DNA from: Campylobacterales bacterium | Lineage (GTDB): Bacteria; Campylobacterota; Campylobacteria; Campylobacterales; Hydrogenimonadaceae | DNA length: 36,473 bases | Direction: 5' to 3' | Assembly: GCA_027065515.1 (NCBI GenBank) | Contig: JAMOOM010000140.1 | Coordinates: 1-36,473 of the forward strand | Notes under the pieces: generated by a model | What the model saw: only the letters and a program-made list of their open reading frames with translations | Databases searched by the model: none | Told to the model about the DNA's origin: nothing | Shown: one piece after another, positions 1 to 9,843 of the stretch | Layout: every line of letters begins with the position of its first letter | How positions within the stretch are numbered: the stretch's first letter is position 1 | Made by a program: the position numbers and the translations under genes

Positions 1-436
1 GAAAAATCGAAGTAATTGACTGCGGAGAGAAACCCGCATAGATTCCGCACCAGATACCAGCCGCTAAAGCCAAAAGTGCAATGATCAGTCCCTTGGCATA
101 TCCCGCAAGAAAAAAAGAGGACATAGCCATAGGTGGAAGCCAGATAAGAACGTAAGAATTGAACCGATTTAGAAAGATATAAAGGACAAGCGATATCAAC
201 AAAACGTAATTACCAATAATAATATAATCGATCCATTTCATATAATCGATTTTAATCATATGGATTGAGAGCAAAAGCAGCGCAATGCTACTGATATCCA
301 GGGCTATAAGATTAATATCCACTCGTTCGTACATGAAGAGATGATTCAGTAGGCCAATAAAAACGGCCAAAATTGTAAGATAAATAGAAAAAAAGATAGC
401 TTTTCTTTGAAAGCGTAACAATGCATTATGTTTCAT
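1..436 (-). CDS. Truncated membrane protein, N-terminal multi-TM region (runs off the window start); possibly a membrane sensor domain
   Basis: Open minus-strand frame from ATG at 436 to the window edge: MKHNALLRFQRKAIFFSIYLTILAVFIGLLNHLFMYERVDINLIALDISSIALLLLSIHMIKIDYMKWIDYIIIGNYVLLISLVLYIFLNRF...; several hydrophobic segments. Not in the ORF track because it is truncated. Confidence 0.6.
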   Translation of the reverse strand, partial: MKHNALLRFQRKAIFFSIYLTILAVFIGLLNHLFMYERVDINLIALDISSIALLLLSIHMIKIDYMKWIDYIIIGNYVLLISLVLYIFLNRFNSYVLIWLPPMAMSSFFLAGYAKGLIIALLALAAGIWCGIYAGFSPQSITSIF

Positions 437-444
437 AATTTCAA

Positions 445-561
445 TTATAGGATTTTTGCTTGAAACAAAGCTTCCTGGATTCTCTTTTCATCATATAAAT
501 CGTTTTTAAAGCCACTTTTGGGAAATTCCCTCGCAAGAGAGGTATTGTTTTTCTGATTCAT
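445..561 (-). CDS. Possible 38-aa small ORF (MNQKNNTSLAREFPKSGFKNDLYDEKRIQEALFQAKIL)
   Basis: ATG to TAA in the 187-bp gap between the Na/Pi cotransporter and the truncated membrane gene; no clear Shine-Dalgarno. Confidence 0.25.
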   Translation of the reverse strand: MNQKNNTSLAREFPKSGFKNDLYDEKRIQEALFQAKIL

Positions 562-623
562 GGCAGGTTTTTGAAAATATATTTGGTTGGATCACTCTCT
601 TGGACTCTCAGATCGTTATGCTT

Positions 624-2318
624 TTACGCAGCTGCGGCTGTATCCTTTGAGAGCGATCCACCACCAGCTTGCAAAATCTCCATCTGTCTAAGCGTGTTTC
701 GCAACGATTTTGTAAAACTTTTACTCAGATGCAGATCGTTGATGGCGATCGTGACCATCTCCGATGAAACTTTTCTGTTTTTCACTATATCGGCAATCAA
801 CTCCATACTGTTTTGGTAGGAGAGCGCCACTCTTTTGTAGATATTCTCGATCTCTTCGGCCGCTTTGTCGTCGCCTGTATAGGCGCGATGAAACGCCTGA
901 ACGCTTCGAATGATTTGGTATCTGATATTTCTGAGAAACTCTTTCTCCTCAATGGTTTCAGCTTCATACCAGAGGTCTAGATCGTGCAGCATATCTTTAA
1001 TCGCCTTCGCAGCGGTGGCTTGATATGTAGTGGCTTTCGCCGCCATTTGAAGCTTTCGCCGCCATACTTCGTCACCGGTCTGCACCGAAGCCTCCGCGAT
1101 GAAGCGCAAAATCTCTCCCTCAATATGACGGATATGGGCATATTGCCGACCATACGAAAGTCCAATTTTCTCATCGTAAGTATCCAAAAGCTTGTCGATC
1201 GGCATATTTTCCATCAAAACTTTTGCGGGCGGCACATTTACGGCAAGTAGTGAAAAATTTTCCACCTCTTCGATCAAATGGCCTATCTCGTTTACGATTG
1301 CAGCGAGCGCGACATCCGGAATCCTTGGAGAAACATTATGGATATATTTGGTGAAATAGGGCTTTTCATGTTTGAAAAAGCGTTTGAGCCATTCTGCAAG
1401 CACCCCGATAAAAGGATACCAAAGCAGCACCCCCAACAGATTGAAAATCGTATGAAAAAGTGCGATACGAATGACATCGTCCACTCCGGGCATGACCATG
1501 TCGGTCAAGGTGATCAGCCAGGAGATGGCGGCCAGCGCTACAAGCCCCGTGGAGACATTGAAAAGAAAGTGGGCCATAGCCGCACGTTTTTTATCCGGCG
1601 ACCCTCCGATAGCGCCTAGAATCGCTGTAACGGTTGTGCCTATATTTGCGCCCACCACGAATGCAGCAGCGGCCTCGAAGCCAACCATGTGGGCAAACAG
1701 GGCACTTTGAATGATGGCGATAGATGCCGAACTGGACTGAATCACTGCCGTAATGGCAAAACCAAGCAGCGCATACCAGTAGATATGGTCGAATCGGTAC
1801 TGCTCCAAAGAGAAACTGCTCGCTACGCCGGAAAAGCTCTCCTTCATACCTTCCAGACCCATAAATATGAGTCCGAACCCAACCATGGCGTGCATAATGT
1901 TGCGCCACCTGCTCTCTTCGCTCAGCAGCACCCCGCCAAGCCCCCCGATTCCTACAAACATATAGGCAATCAGCTTGATGTCCATTTTGAACCCGACGAT
2001 TCCCACGATCCACGCCGTTACCGTAGTACCGATATTTGCGCCGAATATTATTCCTATCGCGCTGTCCAGGCCGATCAAACCAGCTCCGATAAGTGAAAGG
2101 GCCATCAGTGTGACCACCGAAGAGCTTTGAAAAACGGCAGTCGTCAAAAAGCCTGCAAAGATGCTCCTAAGTGGGGTGCTGGTCATCCAGCGAACCAGCC
2201 TTTTAAACATTCTTCCCGCAGAGAGCCTGATCTGCGATTCGAGATATATCATCCCGAACAGAAAGAGCCCAAGTCCTGAAAAGGCTTCGATGAAAAGTTT
2301 TACAGATTCTATATTCAC
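624..2318 (-). CDS. Na/Pi cotransporter family protein with C-terminal PhoU-like domain
   Basis: Two QSSS-type repeats (TTAVFQSSSVVTLMALSLIGAGLIG and ITAVIQSSSASIAIIQSALFA), GANIGTTVTA motifs, helical PhoU-like C-terminus. GTG start overlaps the stop of the upstream gene (GTGA). Confidence 0.9.
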   Translation of the reverse strand: MNIESVKLFIEAFSGLGLFLFGMIYLESQIRLSAGRMFKRLVRWMTSTPLRSIFAGFLTTAVFQSSSVVTLMALSLIGAGLIGLDSAIGIIFGANIGTTVTAWIVGIVGFKMDIKLIAYMFVGIGGLGGVLLSEESRWRNIMHAMVGFGLIFMGLEGMKESFSGVASSFSLEQYRFDHIYWYALLGFAITAVIQSSSASIAIIQSALFAHMVGFEAAAAFVVGANIGTTVTAILGAIGGSPDKKRAAMAHFLFNVSTGLVALAAISWLITLTDMVMPGVDDVIRIALFHTIFNLLGVLLWYPFIGVLAEWLKRFFKHEKPYFTKYIHNVSPRIPDVALAAIVNEIGHLIEEVENFSLLAVNVPPAKVLMENMPIDKLLDTYDEKIGLSYGRQYAHIRHIEGEILRFIAEASVQTGDEVWRRKLQMAAKATTYQATAAKAIKDMLHDLDLWYEAETIEEKEFLRNIRYQIIRSVQAFHRAYTGDDKAAEEIENIYKRVALSYQNSMELIADIVKNRKVSSEMVTIAINDLHLSKSFTKSLRNTLRQMEILQAGGGSLSKDTAAAA

Positions 2319-4894
2319 AGGATATCGATGCCCTCTTTTTTCCTGTAAAAATTGACTATTCCGACTTTTACGGCGTCATTGAACACAAACCAGACGATGG
2401 CATACGCCCACAAAAAGAGCCCCATGAACCATCCAATTGGCTGCATCAGCCCAAATCCATAAATACCTATGATCGTACCCGCTATCGCCGTAAATTGCGA
2501 TGTCCAAAAAAGCTTGCCGGAAGGCCATGGCTTTTTGAAAAACCATTCGTCCGTTCTTGTGTTGAATATCGTATTGTGGCCGGCTACTACCATCTTGACG
2601 AAAAACATTGTCTGAACATAACCCTGTGGCAAGTGCATGACGGTCATGGCTATATAAAAGAGAAGGAACGATGAAAAAACGCCGGCTACTCCAAGCCATG
2701 AGGATAGAACGAGTATCTCTTTCATGCGCCACCGCACAGGCTTTTTGTTCAACTTTGTATTATCTGTGGCGATCATCAGTATCGGCAGATCGTTGAGAAG
2801 CGCCAAAAGAATGATCATCACCGAGGTAATAGGATAGAATTCAAAAATGGTGATAGCCAATGTCATAAATACAACGATGCGTATCGTCTCGGCGATCCTG
2901 TAAACCGTATAGCTCTTCATTCGCTCGAAAGTGATGCGTGAAAGCTCGAGCGCATCGACTATGACCCGAAGACCGGGCGCCATCAGTACGATATCCGCGG
3001 CCGCCCTTGCAGCGTCAGTGGCGCCGCTTACGGCAATACCGCAATCGGCCTTTTTCAAAGCGGGAGCATCGTTGACGCCGTCGCCCGTCATACCGACGAT
3101 ATGGTCCGATTTTTGGAGCTCATCGACGATGAAATATTTATCCTCGGGGAAAACCTGTGCAAAACCATCGGCCTGTTCGATCAACTTGATGATTTCGGAC
3201 TCATGCTTTTTCACCGTACCGGATGGAAGATCGACATGCATCAGCTCATCTTGGACTTCTGCAACGATTTTATGAACTACTCTTTCAATATCTTCTCTGC
3301 TCATCTGCGGATAGAGGACTTTTGTAAAGGCTTTGGCCAGCAGCTTGGATAGCAAAAGATACTCTTTGGCACTCTCTCCGCGTAATTCCCTGATATCCAG
3401 AATATTATCGCCAATGCCGAGAATTTTAGCGATATAGCGGGCAACGGCGATGTTGTCGCCGGTTACCATTTTTACGGTCACGCCATACCTGGCCGCCTCT
3501 TGTATCGCATCTTTTGAATCTTCCCTTGGAGGATCGTAAAGAGGTATGAGTCCTACAAAAGTGAAGTGCTCTTCATCACATTTTTTATACGCCACACCCA
3601 GCGTTCTGAATCCCTTTTGGGCGAATTCATCGATTTTTCTTTCGACTTCTTTGCGCACATCCTCCTTGAGATCGCTCATTGTCAAAACCACCTGCGGAGC
3701 ACCTTTTGTGACGATGAAATCGCATTTTCCTCTACGCTCTACAATCGCCTCCGTACGCTTTCTGACAGGATCGAAAGGTATAAATTTGGCAATTTCATAC
3801 CCTTTCAATTTCTCTTTTAGAGCATGGTGCTCCAGATGATCGAAAATCGGTTTTTCTATCGGATCGTGGTTCTCTTCACGGCTTGCGAGTGCGGCATAGA
3901 AAAAGAGATCGTCCCCCCTGAAGCCGCCGAGTACGTACGGCTCGGCCAATGTCATTTCGTTTTTAGTGAGTGTGCCGGTCTTGTCCGAACACAAAACGTC
4001 CATACCGGCCAACTCTTCTATAGCGGCCAGACGACTCACTACGGCATTCTTGGCTGCCAGAACACGTGCTCCCACGGCCATGGTCACAGTCAAAACCGCC
4101 GGCATCGCAACGGGAATGGCAGAGATCGTCAATACGAGAGAAAACACCAAAAGCTCGATCGTCGGCTCGTGCCTTGATACCCCTACGTAGATGATGATTG
4201 CAATCATCACGAGCGTTACAGCTATAAGAAAATTTCCCACACTGATAACCATTTTCTGAAAATGGCTCTTCTGCTCGCGCTCTGCTTTGGCGACAAGCGC
4301 TACAGTCTTTCCAAAATAGGTATTTTTTCCGGTTTTGGTGACTACGGCTATCATCTCCCCCTGCTTGACGACCGCGTTGGCATAAACTTCTTCGCCCACT
4401 TTCTTGTTGACCGGAAGAGATTCCCCGGTGAGTGCAGACTGATCGAGCTGAATGAAATCACCGCCTCCTGCAAGTTTGGCGTCTGCGGGAACTATATCGC
4501 CGATCTTTATTTTGATTACATCTCCCGGTACTATTTCGGCTGCCGGGATCTGTTGCCACTTTCCGTCACGCAATACAAGCGCTTTTCGGGCCAACTTCTT
4601 TTTGAGCACACGAATGGCGCTTAGCGCTTTGGATTCTTGATAAAAATCGACGATGGCATTGACAAAAAGAAGTATCACGATGATAGTAAAATCCTCCCAG
4701 CGCCTTACTACAGCCGAAAGAATCGCCGCTACTTCTATCATCCACGGTATCGGTCCCCAGAAGCGCTTAAAAAGCCTTGAAAGCCAACCCTCCTCCTTCT
4801 CCTCCACACTGTTGGGTCCATACTTCTGCAACCTCTTTTTGGCCTCTTCGGAGGTGAGGCCATGCAGATTTACCATATTCGTTTCATCGCTCAT
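2315..4894 (-). CDS. Plasma-membrane proton-efflux type (P3A) P-type ATPase
   Basis: DKTGTLTKNEMTL, TGES, TGDGVNDAPALKKAD motifs. Start set at 4894 (MSDETNM), preceded by AGGAGGAGG. Confidence 0.92.
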   Translation of the reverse strand: MSDETNMVNLHGLTSEEAKKRLQKYGPNSVEEKEEGWLSRLFKRFWGPIPWMIEVAAILSAVVRRWEDFTIIVILLFVNAIVDFYQESKALSAIRVLKKKLARKALVLRDGKWQQIPAAEIVPGDVIKIKIGDIVPADAKLAGGGDFIQLDQSALTGESLPVNKKVGEEVYANAVVKQGEMIAVVTKTGKNTYFGKTVALVAKAEREQKSHFQKMVISVGNFLIAVTLVMIAIIIYVGVSRHEPTIELLVFSLVLTISAIPVAMPAVLTVTMAVGARVLAAKNAVVSRLAAIEELAGMDVLCSDKTGTLTKNEMTLAEPYVLGGFRGDDLFFYAALASREENHDPIEKPIFDHLEHHALKEKLKGYEIAKFIPFDPVRKRTEAIVERRGKCDFIVTKGAPQVVLTMSDLKEDVRKEVERKIDEFAQKGFRTLGVAYKKCDEEHFTFVGLIPLYDPPREDSKDAIQEAARYGVTVKMVTGDNIAVARYIAKILGIGDNILDIRELRGESAKEYLLLSKLLAKAFTKVLYPQMSREDIERVVHKIVAEVQDELMHVDLPSGTVKKHESEIIKLIEQADGFAQVFPEDKYFIVDELQKSDHIVGMTGDGVNDAPALKKADCGIAVSGATDAARAAADIVLMAPGLRVIVDALELSRITFERMKSYTVYRIAETIRIVVFMTLAITIFEFYPITSVMIILLALLNDLPILMIATDNTKLNKKPVRWRMKEILVLSSWLGVAGVFSSFLLFYIAMTVMHLPQGYVQTMFFVKMVVAGHNTIFNTRTDEWFFKKPWPSGKLFWTSQFTAIAGTIIGIYGFGLMQPIGWFMGLFLWAYAIVWFVFNDAVKVGIVNFYRKKEGIDIL

Positions 4895-4907
4895 CGCCAA
4901 CCTCCTC

Positions 4908-6314
4908 CTAAATGTAGAGTTTTTCACCAAATTTTACGATATGGGCTTTTTTACCCACCTTCCGCTTCAATACTTTTTTGAAAACCCACTGCTTGTCCGG
5001 CTCTCCATGCACAACGAATATACTTTTGAGGCCGTCTATATCACGTATCCAGCGGATCAGGCCTCTTTGGTCCGCATGAGCTGAAAAACCGTTTATCGTA
5101 TAGATTCTCGCGGCGATCTTTATCTTTTCTCCATATATCGTAATCCATTTGGCACCATCCACGATCTGACGCCCCAATGTGCCCTTGGCCTGAAAACCTA
5201 CGATCAATACGCTGTTTTTCGGATTCCATATACGATTTTTGAAGTGGTGCAGAATCCGCCCTCCGTTGCACATTCCATTTCCCGCAATGATGATGGCTCC
5301 ATGCTCGATTTTGTTGATCTTTTTCGAATCTTCCACCCTCGTTACAAATCTGACTCGCGAAAACCCGAAAATATCCCCATCCTCTTTATAAAAACGGTTG
5401 CATAGAGGGCTTAGCTGATTGTGGTATTTGGAGAAGATGTGGGTGGCTTTCACGGCCATCGGAGAATCTACGAAGATCTTGCATCGAGGAAGCTCTTTTT
5501 TCAGATACATCTGTTTCAAAATGCACAAAATCTCCTGCGTACGCTCGATCGCGAAAGAGGGAATCAAAACGTTGCCGCCCCTGTGAAGCGTAGCTATGAC
5601 GGCATCTTTGAATTCACGTATCGTCTCCTCCATACTCTTGTGGTTTCTATCTCCGTATGTCGACTCTATAAAAAGCGTATCGGCCCGCTCTACAGGTTCG
5701 ATTCTTTTCATAACGATATCGTTTTTATTGCCCAGATCTCCGCTATACAGCACGCTTTTACGCCGGTTTTTCTCTTTGAAATCTATCTGCACCGTAGCCG
5801 AGCCGAGGATATGTCCGGCATCTCTAAAAGTGGCCTTCACCCCTTTTGCCAGCCTGATAGGCATATCATATTTCGCATACAGATGCACCCGCAAAAAAAC
5901 CTCTTCCACATCCTCGGTCGTATAGAGCGGCTTGCGCACCTTTTTCTCTTCACCTCTACGCTGGGCCTTTCGATAGAGTGTGCGGTACTCCTCCTCCATC
6001 AGCCTGGCGGCATCGAGCATTACGATACGGGCCAGCTCCATCGTTGGCTTCGTAGCCACGATTGTGCCATCGAAGCCCTCTTTGACGAGTTTAGGTATGC
6101 GCCCTACATGATCCAGGTGAGCGTGCGTGACAAGAAGAATATCGACCTTTTTAGGATTGAAACCGAAAGGATCGTAGTTTCTCGCCTCCTCATCGTTACC
6201 CTGAAACATCCCGCAATCCACCAGAATCCTCGGCCCTTTTTCAATTTTGAGCATATGGCACGATCCCGTCACCACCTGCGCCGCACCGAACGATTGTGCT
6301 ACCGCCATCATCAA
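4908..6314 (-). CDS. MBL-fold / beta-CASP ribonuclease (RNA-processing exonuclease family)
   Basis: HAHLDHVGR metallo-beta-lactamase motif, FIESTYGDR, FSAHADQRGL, and C-terminal VHGEPD motif. Confidence 0.88.
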   Translation of the reverse strand: MMMAVAQSFGAAQVVTGSCHMLKIEKGPRILVDCGMFQGNDEEARNYDPFGFNPKKVDILLVTHAHLDHVGRIPKLVKEGFDGTIVATKPTMELARIVMLDAARLMEEEYRTLYRKAQRRGEEKKVRKPLYTTEDVEEVFLRVHLYAKYDMPIRLAKGVKATFRDAGHILGSATVQIDFKEKNRRKSVLYSGDLGNKNDIVMKRIEPVERADTLFIESTYGDRNHKSMEETIREFKDAVIATLHRGGNVLIPSFAIERTQEILCILKQMYLKKELPRCKIFVDSPMAVKATHIFSKYHNQLSPLCNRFYKEDGDIFGFSRVRFVTRVEDSKKINKIEHGAIIIAGNGMCNGGRILHHFKNRIWNPKNSVLIVGFQAKGTLGRQIVDGAKWITIYGEKIKIAARIYTINGFSAHADQRGLIRWIRDIDGLKSIFVVHGEPDKQWVFKKVLKRKVGKKAHIVKFGEKLYI

Positions 6315-6344
6315 ACTCCTGATTTTTAAATTTTGAGATGCCCT

Positions 6345-7187
6345 TTAGTCGATACTTTTGAAAATTTTTGCCGTATCTATCCCATAGAACTGGTAAAGTA
6401 TATCATACAGATCCGGAAAATGGCGCTTTAGCGAGAGGGGTTTTTGAAAGAATATTTCGCTCACAACCGCGAAAAATTCTGCTTCGTTCGTGGCCGCGTA
6501 GGAGCCTAGAATCTTGTAATCTCCCCAGCTCCTGTTTTTCCGGACTCTAGATTGCAGCTCCTTGAAGTGGCGATAAAGCACTTTCGTCCAGCGGTGATGA
6601 AGAGATCTTTGAATCGGAGGCACACCGTCTGGCACTCCATCCTCGAAATCCAGCACATGCGCCAACTCATGCACCACTACATTGTGCGGGTACAGATGGT
6701 AGGCCTGCTTTTTGGCATCTCTCCATGCGATAACGACCGTATCGTCAATAGATTGACCTTCCAGCAGGAGCTTTTGTTGCGAATATACGCCTCCGTTTTC
6801 CCTTATCTCTTCCGTGATCACCTCATATGGATAGATCAATATCGTTACCAACTGGTTGAAACACTCGTTTGGAATCTCGACAACCATCAAACAGGCATAG
6901 AAAGCGACAACCGCTTTCATCTCATCGGTCACATCTATCTTCACGCCGACAAACTCTTTGGTTTCGATGAAAAAAAGGATTTTTGGGCGCATTTTCTCTT
7001 TGAGCTCATCTGGAAGAGCACGATAGTGCGGAATCTTCTCCAGTGTCTCCTTGTATGCCGAAGGAAGAGGCATTCGCCGCACCTTTTTCCAAAGTCGCCT
7101 ATTTTTAAAATAGCCCAATGTCTGCCATATCAATATAACTGTAATCAGACCCACTATCACCTGCATCAATGCGAAATAGTAGGTCAA
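6345..7187 (-). CDS. M90 (MtfA-like) zinc metallopeptidase
   Basis: VVVHELAHVLDFEDG (HExxH) in an MtfA-like context with an N-terminal TM segment. ATGA overlap with mnmH. Confidence 0.85.
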   Translation of the reverse strand: MTYYFALMQVIVGLITVILIWQTLGYFKNRRLWKKVRRMPLPSAYKETLEKIPHYRALPDELKEKMRPKILFFIETKEFVGVKIDVTDEMKAVVAFYACLMVVEIPNECFNQLVTILIYPYEVITEEIRENGGVYSQQKLLLEGQSIDDTVVIAWRDAKKQAYHLYPHNVVVHELAHVLDFEDGVPDGVPPIQRSLHHRWTKVLYRHFKELQSRVRKNRSWGDYKILGSYAATNEAEFFAVVSEIFFQKPLSLKRHFPDLYDILYQFYGIDTAKIFKSID

Positions 7188-8278
7188 TTCATACCACTTT
7201 CTGAAAGAAACTCTTTTACATCCTCTTCATTGCCGCGGAAAACGACTCTATCGGCACGCTTTGCAATCTGATAGTCGTACATAGGATCGTAATATTCATG
7301 CAAAAGATACTCCACCCATACTCTGTGCATCTGCATACCGCCACCCTTTTTCTGCTGCAAGCATGCACTCTCGAACATCTCTTTTACCTTCTTGTAGCGC
7401 AAACCTCCGAGGCGTTTTTGGATTCTTTGCAGTGCGGAGGCGATATCGTTTTGCCACACTTCGAACGAATCATTCGCATACACTTTCTCATAGGCTTTTT
7501 GTGCCTGCTCCACATATTCGTAGAAGGTTATATCCACGCGTTTTGACATAGGAGTCTCGAGAATGACGAGAGGTGCTCCATTCAGGCGCCCAAAAAGCGC
7601 GGGAGGCAGATAGACCCGTCCCACATTTTTTCCCTCGTCTTCAAAAACCATCGTTTTATGGCCCGCTGCATCCTGCGCGATCAGATCGTAAGCGAGCCTG
7701 TTTTCAAAGTCGATCTGACTCGGCTGAGGAGTGATCTTTCTGCCAAAAGAGGATCCCCGATGGTTGGCCAGCCCCTCGAGGTCTATGGCGTGATCCAGCT
7801 TTTTAAGCAGCAACGTCTTTCCGGACCCTGTACGGCCACCAAGCACTATCGGCTCCATTTTTGCGGAAATCTCCTCGGTTCGCTGCATCAAAAAATTACG
7901 AAAAGCCTTGTATCCACCCTTCAGGCGCGATATTTCGCATCCGGCTTCCGCCATCCATCTCTGGGATATCTGCGATCTTTGCCCGCCCCTGAAGCAATAG
8001 AGTAAAGCTTCGGGATGACTTTTTTTAAAATCACACCACGCCTCGACTCTTTTTTCTTTCACTTTGCCGCTTACGAGTTCATGGCCAAGCTCCACCGCTT
8101 TCGCGTTACCTTTTTCCTTGTATGCTATACCCACCAGATGGCGCTCTTCGTCACTCATCAAGGGCAGATTGACGCTGCCGGGGAAAGCCCCTTTTTCAAA
8201 TTCCACAGGAGCTCTTACGTCGATAAGGGGCCTTCTGTTCAGCACGATATCGCCAAAATCGTCAAAGAGCTCAGCCAC
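7184..8278 (-). CDS. mnmH: tRNA 2-selenouridine synthase
   Basis: Rhodanese-like N-terminus (DVRAPVEFEKGAFPGSVNLPLM, YCFRGGQRSQ) followed by P-loop GGRTGSGKT; adjacent to selD. GTG start immediately after the selD stop. Confidence 0.93.
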   Translation of the reverse strand: MAELFDDFGDIVLNRRPLIDVRAPVEFEKGAFPGSVNLPLMSDEERHLVGIAYKEKGNAKAVELGHELVSGKVKEKRVEAWCDFKKSHPEALLYCFRGGQRSQISQRWMAEAGCEISRLKGGYKAFRNFLMQRTEEISAKMEPIVLGGRTGSGKTLLLKKLDHAIDLEGLANHRGSSFGRKITPQPSQIDFENRLAYDLIAQDAAGHKTMVFEDEGKNVGRVYLPPALFGRLNGAPLVILETPMSKRVDITFYEYVEQAQKAYEKVYANDSFEVWQNDIASALQRIQKRLGGLRYKKVKEMFESACLQQKKGGGMQMHRVWVEYLLHEYYDPMYDYQIAKRADRVVFRGNEEDVKEFLSESGMN

Positions 8279-9313
8279 CTATTCCACCTCGATCAGATGC
8301 TCGCGTTTTTCGTGCGTCTCCCCTATGGGCGAGAGTTTCAGGCCCAAAGATTCGGCCCTCTTTTCAAAAGCTTCGGCTCCCTCTTTTTTTACGACTACAA
8401 GCAGCCCTCCGGAAGTCTGCGCGTCACAAAGTATCTCGCGCTGCCTGTCGTCCATGGGCCCTATCTTGTCGCCATAACTTTTGAAGTTCTTTCGCATCCC
8501 TCCCGGAATACATCCAAGCTTCCTGTATTTCTCCACATTGGGCAAAAGAGGAACCTTGTCGAACCATACGGTAGCTCCTATTTCGCTTCCTTCGCATATC
8601 TCGCTCAAATGGCCCAGCAACCCAAATCCGGTGACATCGGTCATCGCCACCACGCTATCGAGCCTCGAGAAATCCGCGCCCGCTTTGTTCAGCGTAGTCA
8701 TCGCCTCGATCGCAGGCTCTATATCGCCCTCTTCTATCTTTTTTTGTTTTTGGGCCGTAGATAAAATACCTATGCCAAGCGGCTTGGTCAGATACAGATA
8801 GCACCCTTTTTGGGCCGAATCGTTGCGCATCAGATGCTCTTTGTCCACGATACCGGTAGCCGCCAGGCCGAAGATGGGCTCGGGCGAATCGATCGAGTGT
8901 CCGCCCGCCAATGGAATACCGGCATCTTCGCACACGGCGCGCCCGCCATCGATCACTTCTCTGGCGACATCTGCAGAAAGTTTATCTATCGGCCATCCAA
9001 AAATGGAAATCGCCATCAGCGGCCTTCCGCCCATCGCATATATATCACTGAGCGCATTGGTTGCCGCGATCTGCCCGAAAGTGAAAGGGTCGTCCACGAT
9101 CGGCATAAAAAAATCGGTCGTCGAGAGTACCGCAGTACCGTTTCCTAGATCGTATGCCGCCGCATCGTCCCTGCTGTCGTTACCCACCAGAAGCTGAGGA
9201 TAGTCGATCGACGGCCGAGAGCTTTTTAAAATATCATCCAGTAGCATCGGCGATATCTTGCATCCGCATCCGGCCCCATGGCTATATTCGGTCAATTTCA
9301 CTTTTTCGCTCAT
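8279..9313 (-). CDS. selD: Selenide, water dikinase (Cys-type active site)
   Basis: [12 protein letters not shown]-terminus, [44 protein letters not shown]. Active-site codons are TGC, not TGA. Confidence 0.95.
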   Translation of the reverse strand: MSEKVKLTEYSHGAGCGCKISPMLLDDILKSSRPSIDYPQLLVGNDSRDDAAAYDLGNGTAVLSTTDFFMPIVDDPFTFGQIAATNALSDIYAMGGRPLMAISIFGWPIDKLSADVAREVIDGGRAVCEDAGIPLAGGHSIDSPEPIFGLAATGIVDKEHLMRNDSAQKGCYLYLTKPLGIGILSTAQKQKKIEEGDIEPAIEAMTTLNKAGADFSRLDSVVAMTDVTGFGLLGHLSEICEGSEIGATVWFDKVPLLPNVEKYRKLGCIPGGMRKNFKSYGDKIGPMDDRQREILCDAQTSGGLLVVVKKEGAEAFEKRAESLGLKLSPIGETHEKREHLIEVE

Positions 9314-9373
9314 TGTTCAACTCCAATCTTGTATACTATATAATCTCGTCAAATTATATCACCGGAGAACTGA
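9314..9373. promoter_or_regulatory. Divergent promoter region between selD and the HAD phosphatase
   Basis: 60-bp divergent spacer; TATACT/TATAAT on the plus strand and GATATAATTTG on the minus strand. Confidence 0.5.
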
Positions 9374-9838
9374 ATGATCGACATACCAGGATACAAAAGC
9401 TTACATATAGAGCATATCGTCTGCGACTACAACGGCACCATAGCCAAGGACGGCCTGCTGCTGCCGGGAATAGAATCTCTTTTCAAGGAGCTATCACACA
9501 GCTACACGATTCACGTGATAACCGCCGATACCTTCGGAAGCGTCGCCAGGCAGCTTGAAAAGTGCGATGTCGCCGTAAAAATCCTCACCTCATCGAACCA
9601 TACCGAAGAAAAACATGCATATGTCGAGTCGCTCGATTCCAAAACGTGCGCCGCCATAGGAAATGGCAACAACGACGAAACGATGATAGGAGGTGCCGAG
9701 CTTGGCATAGCGATTTTGGGAGATGAAGGATGCGCGGCCACCACGCTGAAGGCTGCCGATATCGTCTGCAAAAGCGCAACGGACGCATTGGAGCTGTTTT
9801 TGCACCCCAAACGCCTTGTCGCTACGCTGCGGCGATGA
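9374..9838 (+). CDS. Stand-alone HAD-family phosphatase (soluble P-type ATPase-like)
   Basis: VCDYNGTIAKDG (DxxGT), VITADT, IGNGNNDETMIGGAELGIAI (GxxxND) motifs resembling the P-type ATPase P domain. Confidence 0.8.
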   Translation: MIDIPGYKSLHIEHIVCDYNGTIAKDGLLLPGIESLFKELSHSYTIHVITADTFGSVARQLEKCDVAVKILTSSNHTEEKHAYVESLDSKTCAAIGNGNNDETMIGGAELGIAILGDEGCAATTLKAADIVCKSATDALELFLHPKRLVATLRR

Positions 9839-9843
9839 TAAAT

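Noticed and set aside
520-530. Palindrome GGGAAATTCCC as a terminator
   Set aside because: Too short with no adjacent T-tract in the right place; not called as a terminator.
5421-6329. 302-aa plus-strand ORF
   Set aside because: Antisense to the beta-CASP RNase gene, which has strong motifs.
9209-9313. Possible selenocysteine codon / SECIS in selD
   Set aside because: The active-site codons read TGC (GGA TGC GGA TGC AAG); no in-frame TGA.
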